From: JAVBSX01 sp031549565
Lineage (GTDB): Bacteria; Planctomycetota; Planctomycetia; Pirellulales; Thermoguttaceae
Direction of reading: 5' to 3'
Assembly (NCBI GenBank): GCA_031549565.1
Contig: JAVBPO010000005.1
Span: 17,958-81,957 of the forward strand
Length of the DNA: 64,000 nt
Positions within the stretch are counted from its first letter, which is position 1; the number at the start of each line of letters is the position of its first letter. Below are positions 42,456 to 50,861 of this stretch, piece by piece. The translations under genes and the position numbers were made by a program. The notes below the pieces were generated by a model. It saw nothing but the letters and a program-made list of their open reading frames with translations, did no database searches and was not told the DNA's origin.

Positions 42456-43601
42456 ATGATGAGATTATCGATTTCGACTTTTGCGTTTCTTTGCGTTTTG
42501 GCGGCGGCTTGGAGCACGTGCTTCGCCCAGGATCAGGAATTCACCAACCGGCGCGACGTTTTTCAAGACGAAGCCGTGCGGCGGGACTTTACGATCCAAG
42601 GCGAATACATCGCCAAGATGGATAACTACAAAGTCGGCCTGCAACTGATCGCCGACGGCGGCGGGAAGTTTCGCGTCGTTTCCTATCCGGGCGGATTACC
42701 GGGCGACGGCTGGAAAGCCGGACAGCCGCGTCTGCTCGGAACCGCCGAAGTCGACGGCGATTCGATTACGTTCAACATGACCGAAGGTCGCGGCGAATCG
42801 AAAGACGGAAAAGAAATCAAAATGCCGGAAAAAGTCGAAGCGAAAGGCAAAATCCAGATGGACCGCCCGCAAGGTGGGCCGGGGCAGGGCGGCCAAAGAG
42901 GGCAGGGGGGCCAGGGGGGGCAGGGAATGCGGAATTTCCGCGGCTTCCCGGTGAAGATCGACATCCCGCTCGGCGACAAGAATCCGGCGCTGCTCTTTGA
43001 AAAGCAGTTCCGCGAAAGTCCGACGCTCGGCGAAAAAGCTCCGGCCGGCGCACTGGTGATCTTCGACGGAACCAACGTCAACGAATTCGAGCCCGGCGCG
43101 AAAATGAATGAATCGCCGCGCGGAAACACGCTTTGGTCCGAAGCGACGACCAAGGCGTTCGAGAAGAAACCGTACAAGCTGCACCTCGAATTCCTGCTCT
43201 CCTACATGCCGACAGCGCACGGTCAGGCCCGCTCCAACAGCGGCGTTTACATCGACCAGAACTACGAATGTCAGGTTCTCGATTCGTTCGGTCTGGAAGG
43301 GGAAAACAACGAATGCGGCGGTTTTTATCAGGTTTCCAAGCCGGCCGTGAACATGTGTTTCCCGCCGTTGACCTGGCAAACGTACGATTTCGACTTCACC
43401 CCGGCGAAATACGACGGCGACAATAAGATCGAAAACGCCCGGATCACGGTCAAGCACAACGGCGTCGTGATTCACGACAACATCGAACTGCCGAAGGAAA
43501 CCCCCGGCTGCCTCGCCGAAGGGCCCGCCGCTCGCGGATTGTATCTGCAAGGGCACGGCAACAAGGTCCAGTACCGGAATATCTGGTTGCAGTACAAATA
43601 A
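42456..43601 (+). CDS. Secreted DUF1080 (3-keto-disaccharide hydrolase) domain protein
   Basis: A 381-residue protein with a signal peptide (MMRLSISTFAFLCVLAAAWSTCFAQ) and CGAGGAG ribosome-binding site at 6 nt. The C-terminal 200 residues form the DUF1080 jelly roll: GALVIFDGTNVNEFE near 205, SNSGVYIDQNYECQVLDSFG near 262, and GLYLQGHGNKVQYRNIWL at the end. This family includes glucoside 3-keto hydrolases acting outside the cytoplasm in planctomycetes and bacteroidetes. The middle contains a Gly/Gln tract (GGPGQGGQRGQGGQGG, about residues 146-161) encoded by G-rich repeat DNA. Confidence 0.9.
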   Translation: MMRLSISTFAFLCVLAAAWSTCFAQDQEFTNRRDVFQDEAVRRDFTIQGEYIAKMDNYKVGLQLIADGGGKFRVVSYPGGLPGDGWKAGQPRLLGTAEVDGDSITFNMTEGRGESKDGKEIKMPEKVEAKGKIQMDRPQGGPGQGGQRGQGGQGGQGMRNFRGFPVKIDIPLGDKNPALLFEKQFRESPTLGEKAPAGALVIFDGTNVNEFEPGAKMNESPRGNTLWSEATTKAFEKKPYKLHLEFLLSYMPTAHGQARSNSGVYIDQNYECQVLDSFGLEGENNECGGFYQVSKPAVNMCFPPLTWQTYDFDFTPAKYDGDNKIENARITVKHNGVVIHDNIELPKETPGCLAEGPAARGLYLQGHGNKVQYRNIWLQYK

Positions 43602-43626
43602 AACTTTGAGACCAGGAATTCTCCTG

Positions 43627-43665
43627 TCGGGAAAACGATATTCGGACGTTTTCCCGATTTTTTTT
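43627..43665 (+). terminator. Rho-independent terminator
   Basis: An 11-bp perfect stem (TCGGGAAAACG, 43627-43637, with 43647-43657), a 9-nt loop and eight T residues, 26 nt after the DUF1080 stop. Confidence 0.92.
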
Positions 43666-43685
43666 GCATTCACTGATAATCTCTG

Positions 43686-43714
43686 TTGACAAAAGAAAGC
43701 AGATGCTGTATTGT
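43686..43714 (+). promoter_or_regulatory. Sigma-70-type promoter of the blaI-M56 operon
   Basis: Consensus TTGACA (43686-43691), 17 nt, TATTGT (43709-43714), 21 nt after the terminator. The MITE-like copy D lies between this promoter and blaI, giving a leader of about 290 nt. A TGTA/TACA-type BlaI operator was not clear. Confidence 0.7.
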
Positions 43715-43741
43715 AAAAGCATAAGGTTTACTTTGGCTCTT

Positions 43742-43997
43742 AGAGATACCGTCGTAAAATGGGTAAAAAGACAAACAAAAAATGTTAAACTGTGAGGAAT
43801 TTCGATCAGAAATGATGGTCCCCTCGCCCCCGGTATTCCGGGGGAGAGGGCTAGGGTGAGGGGGTGGAGCTGTTTGACGCTTCATTGCCCCTCACCCGAA
43901 CCCTCTCCCCAGATTACCGGGGGGAGGGGACCGGCGTTTTGGTCGTTTGAACCTGATTATCCATTGCCTACTTTGCCTAAATTACGGCGGCCCCTCT
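43742..43997. mobile_element. MITE-like element, copy D (long form)
   Basis: Ends AGAGATACCGTCGTAAAATG and the complement of CATTTTACGG-like sequence read as TTACGGCGGCCCCTCTT. The central palindrome is at 43817-43932. It is homologous to copy A over its full length and sits in the 5' leader of the BlaI-type operon, ending 18 nt before the ATG. Confidence 0.78.
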
Positions 43998-44014
43998 TAC
44001 AACGACAACAAAAA

Positions 44015-44401
44015 ATGCAACCAGCACCGATTAAAATCGCCCCGACGGAGTGGGAAATCCTTGAAATTCTCTGGCAACACGCTCCTCTCAGCGCGGCGGA
44101 GATTTACGAGGCGTTGCCGCCGGAAAGCGAGTGGAACGTCAAAACGGTCCGCGCGTTTCTCGATCGGCTGATCCGCAAAACGGCCGTGAAGCGTCGAAAA
44201 ATTCATGGAATTTTCGTCTTCGAGCCGAACATTTTGCGTTCGAAATGCTTAAAATGGGAGAGCCGTTCCTTTTTAGAGCGATTTTTCCGGGGAAATCCGG
44301 TTTCCATGATCTCCCATTTTCTCCAGGAAGAAAATCTTTCCACGGAAGATATTGCCCGACTGAAAAAACTCCTCGAATCCGCAAATAAGGAGGAAAAATG
44401 A
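44015..44401 (+). CDS. BlaI/MecI-family transcriptional repressor
   Basis: A 128-residue winged-helix protein. The N-terminal ITPTEWEILEILW-type helix (here IAPTEWEILEILWQHAPLSAAEIYEAL) and VKTVRAFLDRLIRKTAVKRRK recognition region are the BlaI/MecI/CopY DNA-binding motif. The C-terminal dimerisation helix pair ends in EDIARLKKLLESANKEEK. It is cleaved or released by its M56 partner in known systems. The stop overlaps the M56 gene start (ATGA). I start at ATG 44015; upstream codons belong to the repeat element. Confidence 0.92.
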   Translation: MQPAPIKIAPTEWEILEILWQHAPLSAAEIYEALPPESEWNVKTVRAFLDRLIRKTAVKRRKIHGIFVFEPNILRSKCLKWESRSFLERFFRGNPVSMISHFLQEENLSTEDIARLKKLLESANKEEK

Positions 44402-47400
44402 ACACGATTAGCTTGGGAATCTTTATTCTCGAAATTTCGGTGTGTGTTATAGCGATTCTTCTGATTCGTCTGGTTTTCGGGCGTCTGATCGGCCCGAAGA
44501 TGTGCCGATTACTCTGGGTTGTGCTGATTGTACGGTGTTTGCTGCCGTTTTCATGGAGTATTAACATTCCCGCAAACATTTCGCTTGTCTACGACAAGAG
44601 GAATGAAATTACTAATTACGAATTCCAAATTGCTGATTTTTCTGATGAAATTGACTCTGCATTGAAGCAGGGCAGGGCGGATCACGATGATGAGTCCGTA
44701 ATTCGTGATTCTGAATTAGTAATTCATCCCGTGGCGGAACAGGGTAGGGGAGACGAAGAAAAATTCGTAATTCGTAATTCTGAATTAGTAATTTCTCCCA
44801 TGCCGGAGCAGGGGAGGGGGGCCGAAGAAAAATTCGTAATTCGTAATTCTGAATTAGTAATTCCTCCCCTGCCTTCGGTTCGCGGGCTAAACGGGTGGGT
44901 TGTGATTTTGGTGTTATGGGGAACCGGTTCGGTTTTGTTTACGGTCGTCGTGATTTGGCGCAATCGGTCGTTTGCGCGGCGGACGGCTCGAAATCCGGGA
45001 AAAATTCCCGATTGGCTGCAAACGCTGTTTCTGGAAACCGCCCGCCAACTGAAACTGCGCCGTACTCCGCGACTGGTCGTTTCGAAAAACGTCGAATCGC
45101 CGTGCGTGATGGGAGTTTTGCGTCCTCGGATTCTGATACCGAAACAACTTCTTGGGGCAGGGGAGGGGGGCTCCGAAACGATGCGGCATGTTTTGCTGCA
45201 TGAACTGGCGCATTTGAAGCAGGGGGACATCTGGTTCTCCTGGTGCTGGACGATCGCGCTGGCGGTCCATTGGTACAACCCGCTGCTTTGGTGGGCGTGC
45301 CGGAAAATCACGCACGATTGCGAAGCGGCCTGCGACGCGAAAGTGCTCGAATCGCTGCCGCAATCGCAGCGGCCCGTTTACGGACATTCTTTGCTGGAAA
45401 TATTGAACCGACTTCAACCGACGACGCTCCCCGTGCCCGGCATGAGCGCGATCGCCGAAAAAACGACCAACCTCGAACGGAGACTGATCATGATTACGAA
45501 CTACAAAAACCGAACCTTCGCCCAAACGCTACTCGGCGTCATGGTGCTATTAGGCTTGTGCGCGATTTCCCTGACGACATTCACCGTGAGCGCCGAACCG
45601 CAATCAGAGCCCGGCGGAGAAGTTTCCGATACGCAAACCATGCAGTCGTCTTCGGAAACTTCGTACGAAAAAAACAAAGCCGAACTCGAAAAACTGCTTG
45701 AAAAGAGGAAACTACTCCTCCAACGGCTCCTTGCAGATGAGCAGGAAGTCGAAGCGACATTCGAAGGGAAAAACCAGGGAAGTATAACGACCGATCAATG
45801 GTTGGATGCGGTGCGGCGAAACGCGGAAAGTAAAATGGAGGTTTTCGACTTGCAGCTGGAGTTCGTCGACAAAGACGAATCGAACAACGTGGCGTCATGT
45901 ATCGATGCGCTGCGGATGATGCCGGATTTCCTGACTTGGTACGACGAACAGCTCGTTCTCTTGGAAAAGGAGCGCGAAGCCGCCCAAACCGCGCAAGTGG
46001 AAGCCCAAATACGTAACCAAACTTACTTATTTAAGGCACGCAAGGAAAATATCGAGAAAAAATTCGCAGCCGCCAAAAAAAGGATCGCAGAAAAAATCAT
46101 TGCGGAGGCGGGGCTCAATCCAGAGCTACTCGCGTCTGCAAGCGAACAAGCCCCGGTGATTTCGTCTCTCACGCAGCCGAATACACCGGAAGCCAAGGCC
46201 GATCTCGAAAACCTGCTGCATCTACACGATCAACTGCGAAAAACGAAATCGGAGATCACGCAGCTCAAGAGCGAGGTTGATAAAGTAGCTCAAGAATATG
46301 TTAAATTGCACGCCGAAGCTTATCAGCAGAGAGATGATGACACTTCGGAAAAATCATTCGAGGAGCGTAACGAGATATTTACAGCTAAAGCAAATGAAAT
46401 CACTACTGATACAGCAAAGAAAAATGACTCTCTTGCGAAGAATCAATCCAGGTTGGAGTTGAAACGCGACGAACTGGAAAACGAAATCCAGTACCAGGAA
46501 TCGATCATGCGGCTGAAAACGCAGTACGGTCAGTCGCAACCGGCAGTGCGGGGGCAAGTCTCGCAGCCCATGCCGCGGCAGATCGTTTCAGACGATCAAC
46601 TCGATACCGGGGACGTGGTGTCGGTGCAGGTTTCGGATTTCGTGCCGAAAACGCCTTATATCCTCCGGCGTCTCGACGAGGTTAGTCTTGACGTGTCCGG
46701 AACGCCGGATAGTCTGCCGATCAATGGGGTTTACACGATCTCATGGGAAGGGGTGATCAATCTGGGCGCGGAGTACGGGGAAGTCGAGGCGCAGGGAAAA
46801 ACCGTCAAGCAATTCAAGGAGGAACTTCAGAAGCATTTGAAAAAACAACTGAAAAACCCGGTCGTTGCCGCTTCGATTACGCAAATGTCGAGCGACGGAT
46901 CGTTCGAGAAGAAACTGATGGTGTCAACGGACGGGAACTTGAATCTCGGCGTTTACGGCAAGGTCCCGGTCCGGGGCCTGACGATCCCGCAATGCCGCGA
47001 AGCGATCGAATCGCACCTCGAAAAACAGTTCGATAGCTGTATCGTTTTGGTGGAATTGGTCAGCAAAGGGACGACAAAAATCAACCAGGTTGTTCCCGGC
47101 GTCCAGAAGGCCGTCCAGTTTTTATCTCTCGCGACTCGGGACGAATACGAAAAGGCTCTCGCCATGGGGACCGACCTTTTGCGTCAAAAGATATCCGTGG
47201 ACCGGCTCAAAACCGTTTTTGACGACATCCACGCAGAGAACGGAAAGTTGGAGCGATTCGATATCGTGAGAGTCGAATGGGGAGCCGGCGGATCGGAAAA
47301 AAGCATGACTCGGATTCGCGTCGCCGCGACTTTTGAAAGCGGAACCGTGATTCCATTTCTGATCACGGTCGACCCGAACAACAAGATCGCCGGTTTTTTC

Positions 47401-47844
47401 CGGCTTGATGAAAGCGGAGCAGGGCAGGGGGGGGTCACGACTCCGGACGACCCAGTGAAACAGGCTTGGCAAGCGTTCCTTCAAGTCGATTACGCTGCGG
47501 CGGAAACGCATTTCCGGCAAGCGGTCGCGTTGAATCCGGAAAACGCGAACGCCTGGCAGGGGCTCGGCTGGTCGCTTTTCAAGCAGGGCAAGCACAGGGA
47601 AGGGGAGGGGGCGTTTCAAAAATGTCTGGAACTCGAACCGGAGAACGCGGCCGCCCTGAACGGCCTCGGCTGGATCGCTTTCGCCGCCGAAGAACATGAC
47701 GCCGCAATCGATTGGTGGAACAAGGCACTGGCCGTCGATCCCGAAGCGACCGCCGCGATGAACGGCTTGGTCCAAGTGTACGAACTCCGTGGCGACAAAG
47801 AAAACGCGGAAAAATACCGAGAGCAAATGAGAAATGTGAAATGA
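44398..47844 (+). CDS. Giant M56 (BlaR1-type) protease fused to a polysaccharide-export-like domain and TPRs
   Basis: A 1148-residue protein. Helices at about 5-28, 36-55, 166-187 and 375-396 frame an M56 zinc protease: HELAH at 268-272, third ligand Glu309 in HDCEAACD. Residues 100-158 form a 23-residue tandem repeat (S/FVIRNSELVI...EQGRG) encoded by heptamer and G-rich repeats. After the fourth helix come coiled coils (405-715), a Poly_export/SLBB-like region (about 730-905, DTGDVVSVQVSDF, YTISWEGVINLGAEYGEVEAQGKT), a DUF3887-like segment (905-1005), and three TPRs (1020-1148). The penicillin-sensor domain of BlaR1 is absent. The last residues MRNVK and the stop come from ATGAGAA/ATGTGAA heptamers. 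Confidence 0.88.
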   Translation: MNTISLGIFILEISVCVIAILLIRLVFGRLIGPKMCRLLWVVLIVRCLLPFSWSINIPANISLVYDKRNEITNYEFQIADFSDEIDSALKQGRADHDDESVIRDSELVIHPVAEQGRGDEEKFVIRNSELVISPMPEQGRGAEEKFVIRNSELVIPPLPSVRGLNGWVVILVLWGTGSVLFTVVVIWRNRSFARRTARNPGKIPDWLQTLFLETARQLKLRRTPRLVVSKNVESPCVMGVLRPRILIPKQLLGAGEGGSETMRHVLLHELAHLKQGDIWFSWCWTIALAVHWYNPLLWWACRKITHDCEAACDAKVLESLPQSQRPVYGHSLLEILNRLQPTTLPVPGMSAIAEKTTNLERRLIMITNYKNRTFAQTLLGVMVLLGLCAISLTTFTVSAEPQSEPGGEVSDTQTMQSSSETSYEKNKAELEKLLEKRKLLLQRLLADEQEVEATFEGKNQGSITTDQWLDAVRRNAESKMEVFDLQLEFVDKDESNNVASCIDALRMMPDFLTWYDEQLVLLEKEREAAQTAQVEAQIRNQTYLFKARKENIEKKFAAAKKRIAEKIIAEAGLNPELLASASEQAPVISSLTQPNTPEAKADLENLLHLHDQLRKTKSEITQLKSEVDKVAQEYVKLHAEAYQQRDDDTSEKSFEERNEIFTAKANEITTDTAKKNDSLAKNQSRLELKRDELENEIQYQESIMRLKTQYGQSQPAVRGQVSQPMPRQIVSDDQLDTGDVVSVQVSDFVPKTPYILRRLDEVSLDVSGTPDSLPINGVYTISWEGVINLGAEYGEVEAQGKTVKQFKEELQKHLKKQLKNPVVAASITQMSSDGSFEKKLMVSTDGNLNLGVYGKVPVRGLTIPQCREAIESHLEKQFDSCIVLVELVSKGTTKINQVVPGVQKAVQFLSLATRDEYEKALAMGTDLLRQKISVDRLKTVFDDIHAENGKLERFDIVRVEWGAGGSEKSMTRIRVAATFESGTVIPFLITVDPNNKIAGFFRLDESGAGQGGVTTPDDPVKQAWQAFLQVDYAAAETHFRQAVALNPENANAWQGLGWSLFKQGKHREGEGAFQKCLELEPENAAALNGLGWIAFAAEEHDAAIDWWNKALAVDPEATAAMNGLVQVYELRGDKENAEKYREQMRNVK
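44607..44896. repeat. Composite repeats inside the M56 gene
   Basis: TAATT-type units AATTACT, AATTACG, AATTCCA, AATTGCT occur at 44607-44634. A 69-bp tandem repeat then starts at 44695, 44764 and 44833, each with four heptamers (TTCGTAA, TTCGTAA, TTCTGAA, TTAGTAA) and a GCAGGGGAGGGG-like tract. The third copy ends in a GTTTAGCCCG-family stem-loop (44872-44896, CCTTCGGTTCGCGGGCTAAA). All are in frame. Confidence 0.93.
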
Positions 47845-47879
47845 GAAATGTGAATCAGAGCGGGAAGCGTAAGCGAGCG
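47827..47879. repeat. Heptamers ATGAGAA/ATGTGAA plus 24-bp repeat
   Basis: Four alternating units (47827-47854) cover the M56 stop codon. The GCGGGAAGCGTAAGCGAG repeat follows without gap (47855-47879). Confidence 0.88.
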
Positions 47880-47912
47880 CAACAAGAACCGAATAAAAAA
47901 GGAGAACATTTT

Positions 47913-48572
47913 ATGAGAGCGACATTGATTTTACTTTTTTTGACGTCGATGACCGTTGCCGCGGAAAAAGCGGAGCCGATTTCGGCGGAGAAGGCCCGAT
48001 ATATCGGGTATGTGGAGAATTATTTCGTTCAAAAGCCGAGCTCCGTCGACATGAAGAAATCGATCTCCTGGAGCGACGTTTCCAAAGACGAGCAGGGCAA
48101 CGGAACGATCCGGTACGAATTCGAAGCGCTCCTGAAAAATGGGAAGCGTTCGAATATGAACCTGGAATTCACGTTCGATCCCGAAGGAAAATGTTTGAAA
48201 ACCGTTGCGGTTGAACCGAAAAAATCGACGACGTCCGAACCGAAAGTCAAAGTCGACGCCAAGGCGTCGCAAGCGAACAGCGCCGCCGGTTGGAAACTGC
48301 TGATGAACGAAAAGGATCCTGAGGCGGCCCGGGAAAAATTTCGCCTGGCGGTCAAACAAAATCCGAAAAACGGAGCGGCGCTCAACGGCCTCGGCTTCGC
48401 TTGCCTGAATCTTCCCGACGCCGAAGAGGAAGCGATCGCAGCCTGGGAACAGGCGATCGAGCTCGACCCGAAAGCGGTCGGTTCCATGAACGGGCTTTCA
48501 CAACTGTACGAAGCCCGCGGCGACAAAGAGAACGCCGAAAAATACAGGAAAATGATGGAAAAAGTGAAATAA
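47913..48572 (+). CDS. Secreted TPR protein, paralogue of the M56 fusion's C-terminus
   Basis: A 219-residue protein with a signal peptide (MRATLILLFLTSMTVAAEKAE) and a strong AAAGGAGAA ribosome-binding site. Residues 25-110 form an uncharacterised mixed domain (EKARYIGYVENYFVQKPSSVD). The rest carries TPRs whose end (SMNGLSQLYEARGDKENAEK) nearly repeats the end of the upstream M56 protein (AMNGLVQVYELRGDKENAEK). The two genes are 68 nt apart, so they probably share a transcript. It is likely a periplasmic partner of the M56 system; inferred from synteny and duplication only. Confidence 0.82.
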   Translation: MRATLILLFLTSMTVAAEKAEPISAEKARYIGYVENYFVQKPSSVDMKKSISWSDVSKDEQGNGTIRYEFEALLKNGKRSNMNLEFTFDPEGKCLKTVAVEPKKSTTSEPKVKVDAKASQANSAAGWKLLMNEKDPEAAREKFRLAVKQNPKNGAALNGLGFACLNLPDAEEEAIAAWEQAIELDPKAVGSMNGLSQLYEARGDKENAEKYRKMMEKVK

Positions 48573-48575
48573 ACG

Positions 48576-49291
48576 TTTTAGCCGGTACTCCGCGGTTAAA
48601 CATTTTAGCGCGGAGTACCGGCTAAAAAAGTGTTAAAAAATTTCCGCGTTGAAGGGTTGGACGAAGTCCCAGTGTTGTTCGGGGCGGTGTCGTTGAATAT
48701 AGCGGATCGTGCTTTCCATGTGGTTGGCGTCATTAAGAAAAACCTTCCACGCCCCGGTGGACCAAATCGTCGCGGCGGCGTGCGGGTTCAACGTGCCCTC
48801 GATCCGCGGGGCAGGGGAGAGACCGCGTTTGGCGAGCTCTTCCACGGCCGATTCTTTCAGGTGTAAAATCAACTCGTCGATTTTGTACGACGAGCGTCCG
48901 ATCAGCAGATGAACGTGGTCAGGCGTCACGGCACACGCGTGAATCGGAATCTTTAGTTGGCCGAACGCGTATCCGGTCGCTTCGATCTGCTCCGGCGTCA
49001 GCTCCAGCGGCGGAAACTTCAAACCTTCTTTGGCCTTGTAACGCTGACACACGTCGTGGGGATTATGGGCGACGGACCGCCGCGATTCAGTTTTCGTCGC
49101 CTTGCCCCCGAGCCGGTAGAGCGTGTTCGAGCCGACGTAGCGACTGCCGCTCCCGCGCGGATCGTTCGGCAGCCAGTGCCCGTAGAAGCTGAGCGTGACG
49201 TGAATCCCATAAATCATGTCGCGTCTTGGGTTATTCTTTTAGCCGGTACTCCGCGCATCAACGTTAATTAATCGCGGAGTACCGGCTAAAA
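48576..49291. mobile_element. RAYT transposase unit bounded by two REP palindromes
   Basis: REP 1 (48576-48627) and REP 2 (49237-49291) each consist of TTTTAGCCGGTACTCCGCG and its perfect complement around a 14-17-nt loop. They lie 6 and 20 nt from the two ends of a Y1 transposase gene. A solo half-site of the same sequence is at 56215-56234. Confidence 0.9.
48633..49217 (-). CDS. REP-associated tyrosine transposase (IS200/Y1 type)
   Basis: A 194-residue HUH endonuclease. The HUH motif is in CAVTPDHVHLLIG near residue 97 (His-Val-His), and the candidate nucleophile Tyr is in STIRYIQRHRPEQHW near 175. The N-terminal VTLSFYGHWLPNDPRGSGSRYVG is typical of the RAYT branch, which recognises REP hairpins rather than IS ends. 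The frame is intact, so it may be active. A G-rich GGGGCAGGGG tract is embedded in the gene (48808-48824). Confidence 0.9.
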   Translation of the reverse strand: MIYGIHVTLSFYGHWLPNDPRGSGSRYVGSNTLYRLGGKATKTESRRSVAHNPHDVCQRYKAKEGLKFPPLELTPEQIEATGYAFGQLKIPIHACAVTPDHVHLLIGRSSYKIDELILHLKESAVEELAKRGLSPAPRIEGTLNPHAAATIWSTGAWKVFLNDANHMESTIRYIQRHRPEQHWDFVQPFNAEIF

Positions 49292-49732
49292 AAAGGGGGG
49301 GGGAAGGGGGAGAAACCGATTTCATCGGAAGCGATGAATTTACTATAGCGATTTTATCTGTGAAAAGATAGCGTCACGAACAACGGAATTTTGAAGGACG
49401 GGAAGACATTTCACAACCTGGCCAAAAATTGCTTGCGGGAATCTGGAAGCTCCTATAGACTGACGCCAACTTTCCCCGATACCAGTCCCGCGATTACGCT
49501 TGGGGTTGGTATAGAGAATCCCCGGTAAAACCGGGCTCCTAACCGAACATAAGAAACATTATCGGACGTTATGACGCGAGTGGGTTTATTTTCGAGACAT
49601 GCTGACGAGTTGCTTGCAAGCGATGTGGCTGGACGCAGGATTATTTCCTGCGGGGAAAGATTCCATTCTTAATAGGTGATGATTGGTCAAAGAAAATGCC
49701 GTCCTCTTGGCAAAACTCGAAGTTCAAATAGT
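49292..49732. other. Gene-free gap, lower GC
   Basis: The 441-nt region between the RAYT unit and accA holds a G-tract (49296-49312), a small hairpin CCCCGGTAAAACCGGG (49522-49537) and a minus-strand open stretch of about 78 codons without a usable start. Composition is more AT-rich than the neighbours. It could be the remains of a decayed gene; nothing is recognisable. Confidence 0.5.
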
Positions 49733-50707
49733 TTAATTTTCGCCTTGCGCGGCGTTTTCGAGATAGACACCGATTTCGCGAAAACGACGGTATCGGTATT
49801 CGAGAAGCTCCGGCGTCGGAATCTTGACCAGGGTTCGAAGCTGGCTGCGAAGATAATGTCTGACTCGGGACGCGGTCAGATGCATGTCCCGGTGCGCGCC
49901 GCCGAGCGGTTCCTCGATGACTTCCTCGACGACGCCGAGCTTCAATAAATCCTTCGACGTCAATTTCAAGGCAGCGGCGGCTTTGTCTTTATGTTCATGA
50001 CTTTTCCAAAGAATCCCGGCACAACCTTCCGGGGTGATCACGGAGTAGTAGGCATGTTGCAGCATCGCGACCCGGTCCCCGACTCCGATTCCGAGCGCAC
50101 CCCCACTCCCCCCCTCCCCGATCACAACGCAGACGATCGGCGTCGGGAGGAGCGACATCTCGAACATCGCGTCGGCGATCACCTGGGCTTGGCCCCGCTC
50201 CTCGGCGGCGACGCCGGGAAACGCGCCGGGCGTGTCGATGAAACAGATGACCGGCAGGCCGAATTTCGCGGCCAGCTTCATTTTTTCGATCGCTTTGCGG
50301 TATCCCTCCGGGTGGGCGCAGCCGTAGTTGCACGCCAACCGCTCCTTGACATTGCGCCCTTTCTGGTGTCCGACGACCATGACTTTCTGTTCGTCAAGTT
50401 TTGCCCAACCGGTACGCATTGCCCGATCGTCGCCAAACGATTTATCGCCGTGAAGCTCAAAAAACTCATCAAAGACAAGTTCCAGATAATCGCAAGTTTG
50501 CGGACGATCCGGATGTCTGGCAACCTCGATCGTCTGCCAGGGAGTCAGCGAATCGTAAATCTGCCGCTGAAGCTCCATGAGCCCTTTGCGTAAACTTTGG
50601 ATTTCCTCCCGAACCCCGGGCGCGGAGCTGTTACGTTTCAGCTCCTCCAAGCGGGTCTCCATCTCGTAAATCGGTTGCTCAAAAGAAAGTCGAAAATCGC
50701 TGGACAT
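49733..50707 (-). CDS. accA: Acetyl-CoA carboxylase carboxyltransferase subunit alpha
   Basis: A 324-residue subunit that, with AccD, transfers the carboxyl group from biotin to acetyl-CoA. Family segments include the N-terminal helix FEQPIYEMETRLEELK, WQTIEVARHPDRPQTCDYLE near 61, PEGYRKAIEKMKLAAKFGLPVICFIDTPGAFPGV near 133, and IGEGGSGGALGIGVGD near 195 (oxyanion-hole glycines). The C-terminal KLGVVEEVIEEPLGGAHRD is present. Length matches bacterial AccA. accD is not in the window. A 15-copy heptamer array lies 9 nt upstream of its ATG. Confidence 0.97.
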   Translation of the reverse strand: MSSDFRLSFEQPIYEMETRLEELKRNSSAPGVREEIQSLRKGLMELQRQIYDSLTPWQTIEVARHPDRPQTCDYLELVFDEFFELHGDKSFGDDRAMRTGWAKLDEQKVMVVGHQKGRNVKERLACNYGCAHPEGYRKAIEKMKLAAKFGLPVICFIDTPGAFPGVAAEERGQAQVIADAMFEMSLLPTPIVCVVIGEGGSGGALGIGVGDRVAMLQHAYYSVITPEGCAGILWKSHEHKDKAAAALKLTSKDLLKLGVVEEVIEEPLGGAHRDMHLTASRVRHYLRSQLRTLVKIPTPELLEYRYRRFREIGVYLENAAQGEN

Positions 50708-50716
50708 TGATGAGTG

Positions 50717-50822
<106 letters not shown>

Positions 50823-50861
50823 GTTTTCCCGCTGCGTCCTTTTCCCCTTTTCCCTTTATCT

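Noticed and set aside
49292..49732. Minus-strand open stretch of about 78 codons ending in a TAG
   Set aside because: No usable start codon, lower GC and no motif; treated as non-coding or decayed.
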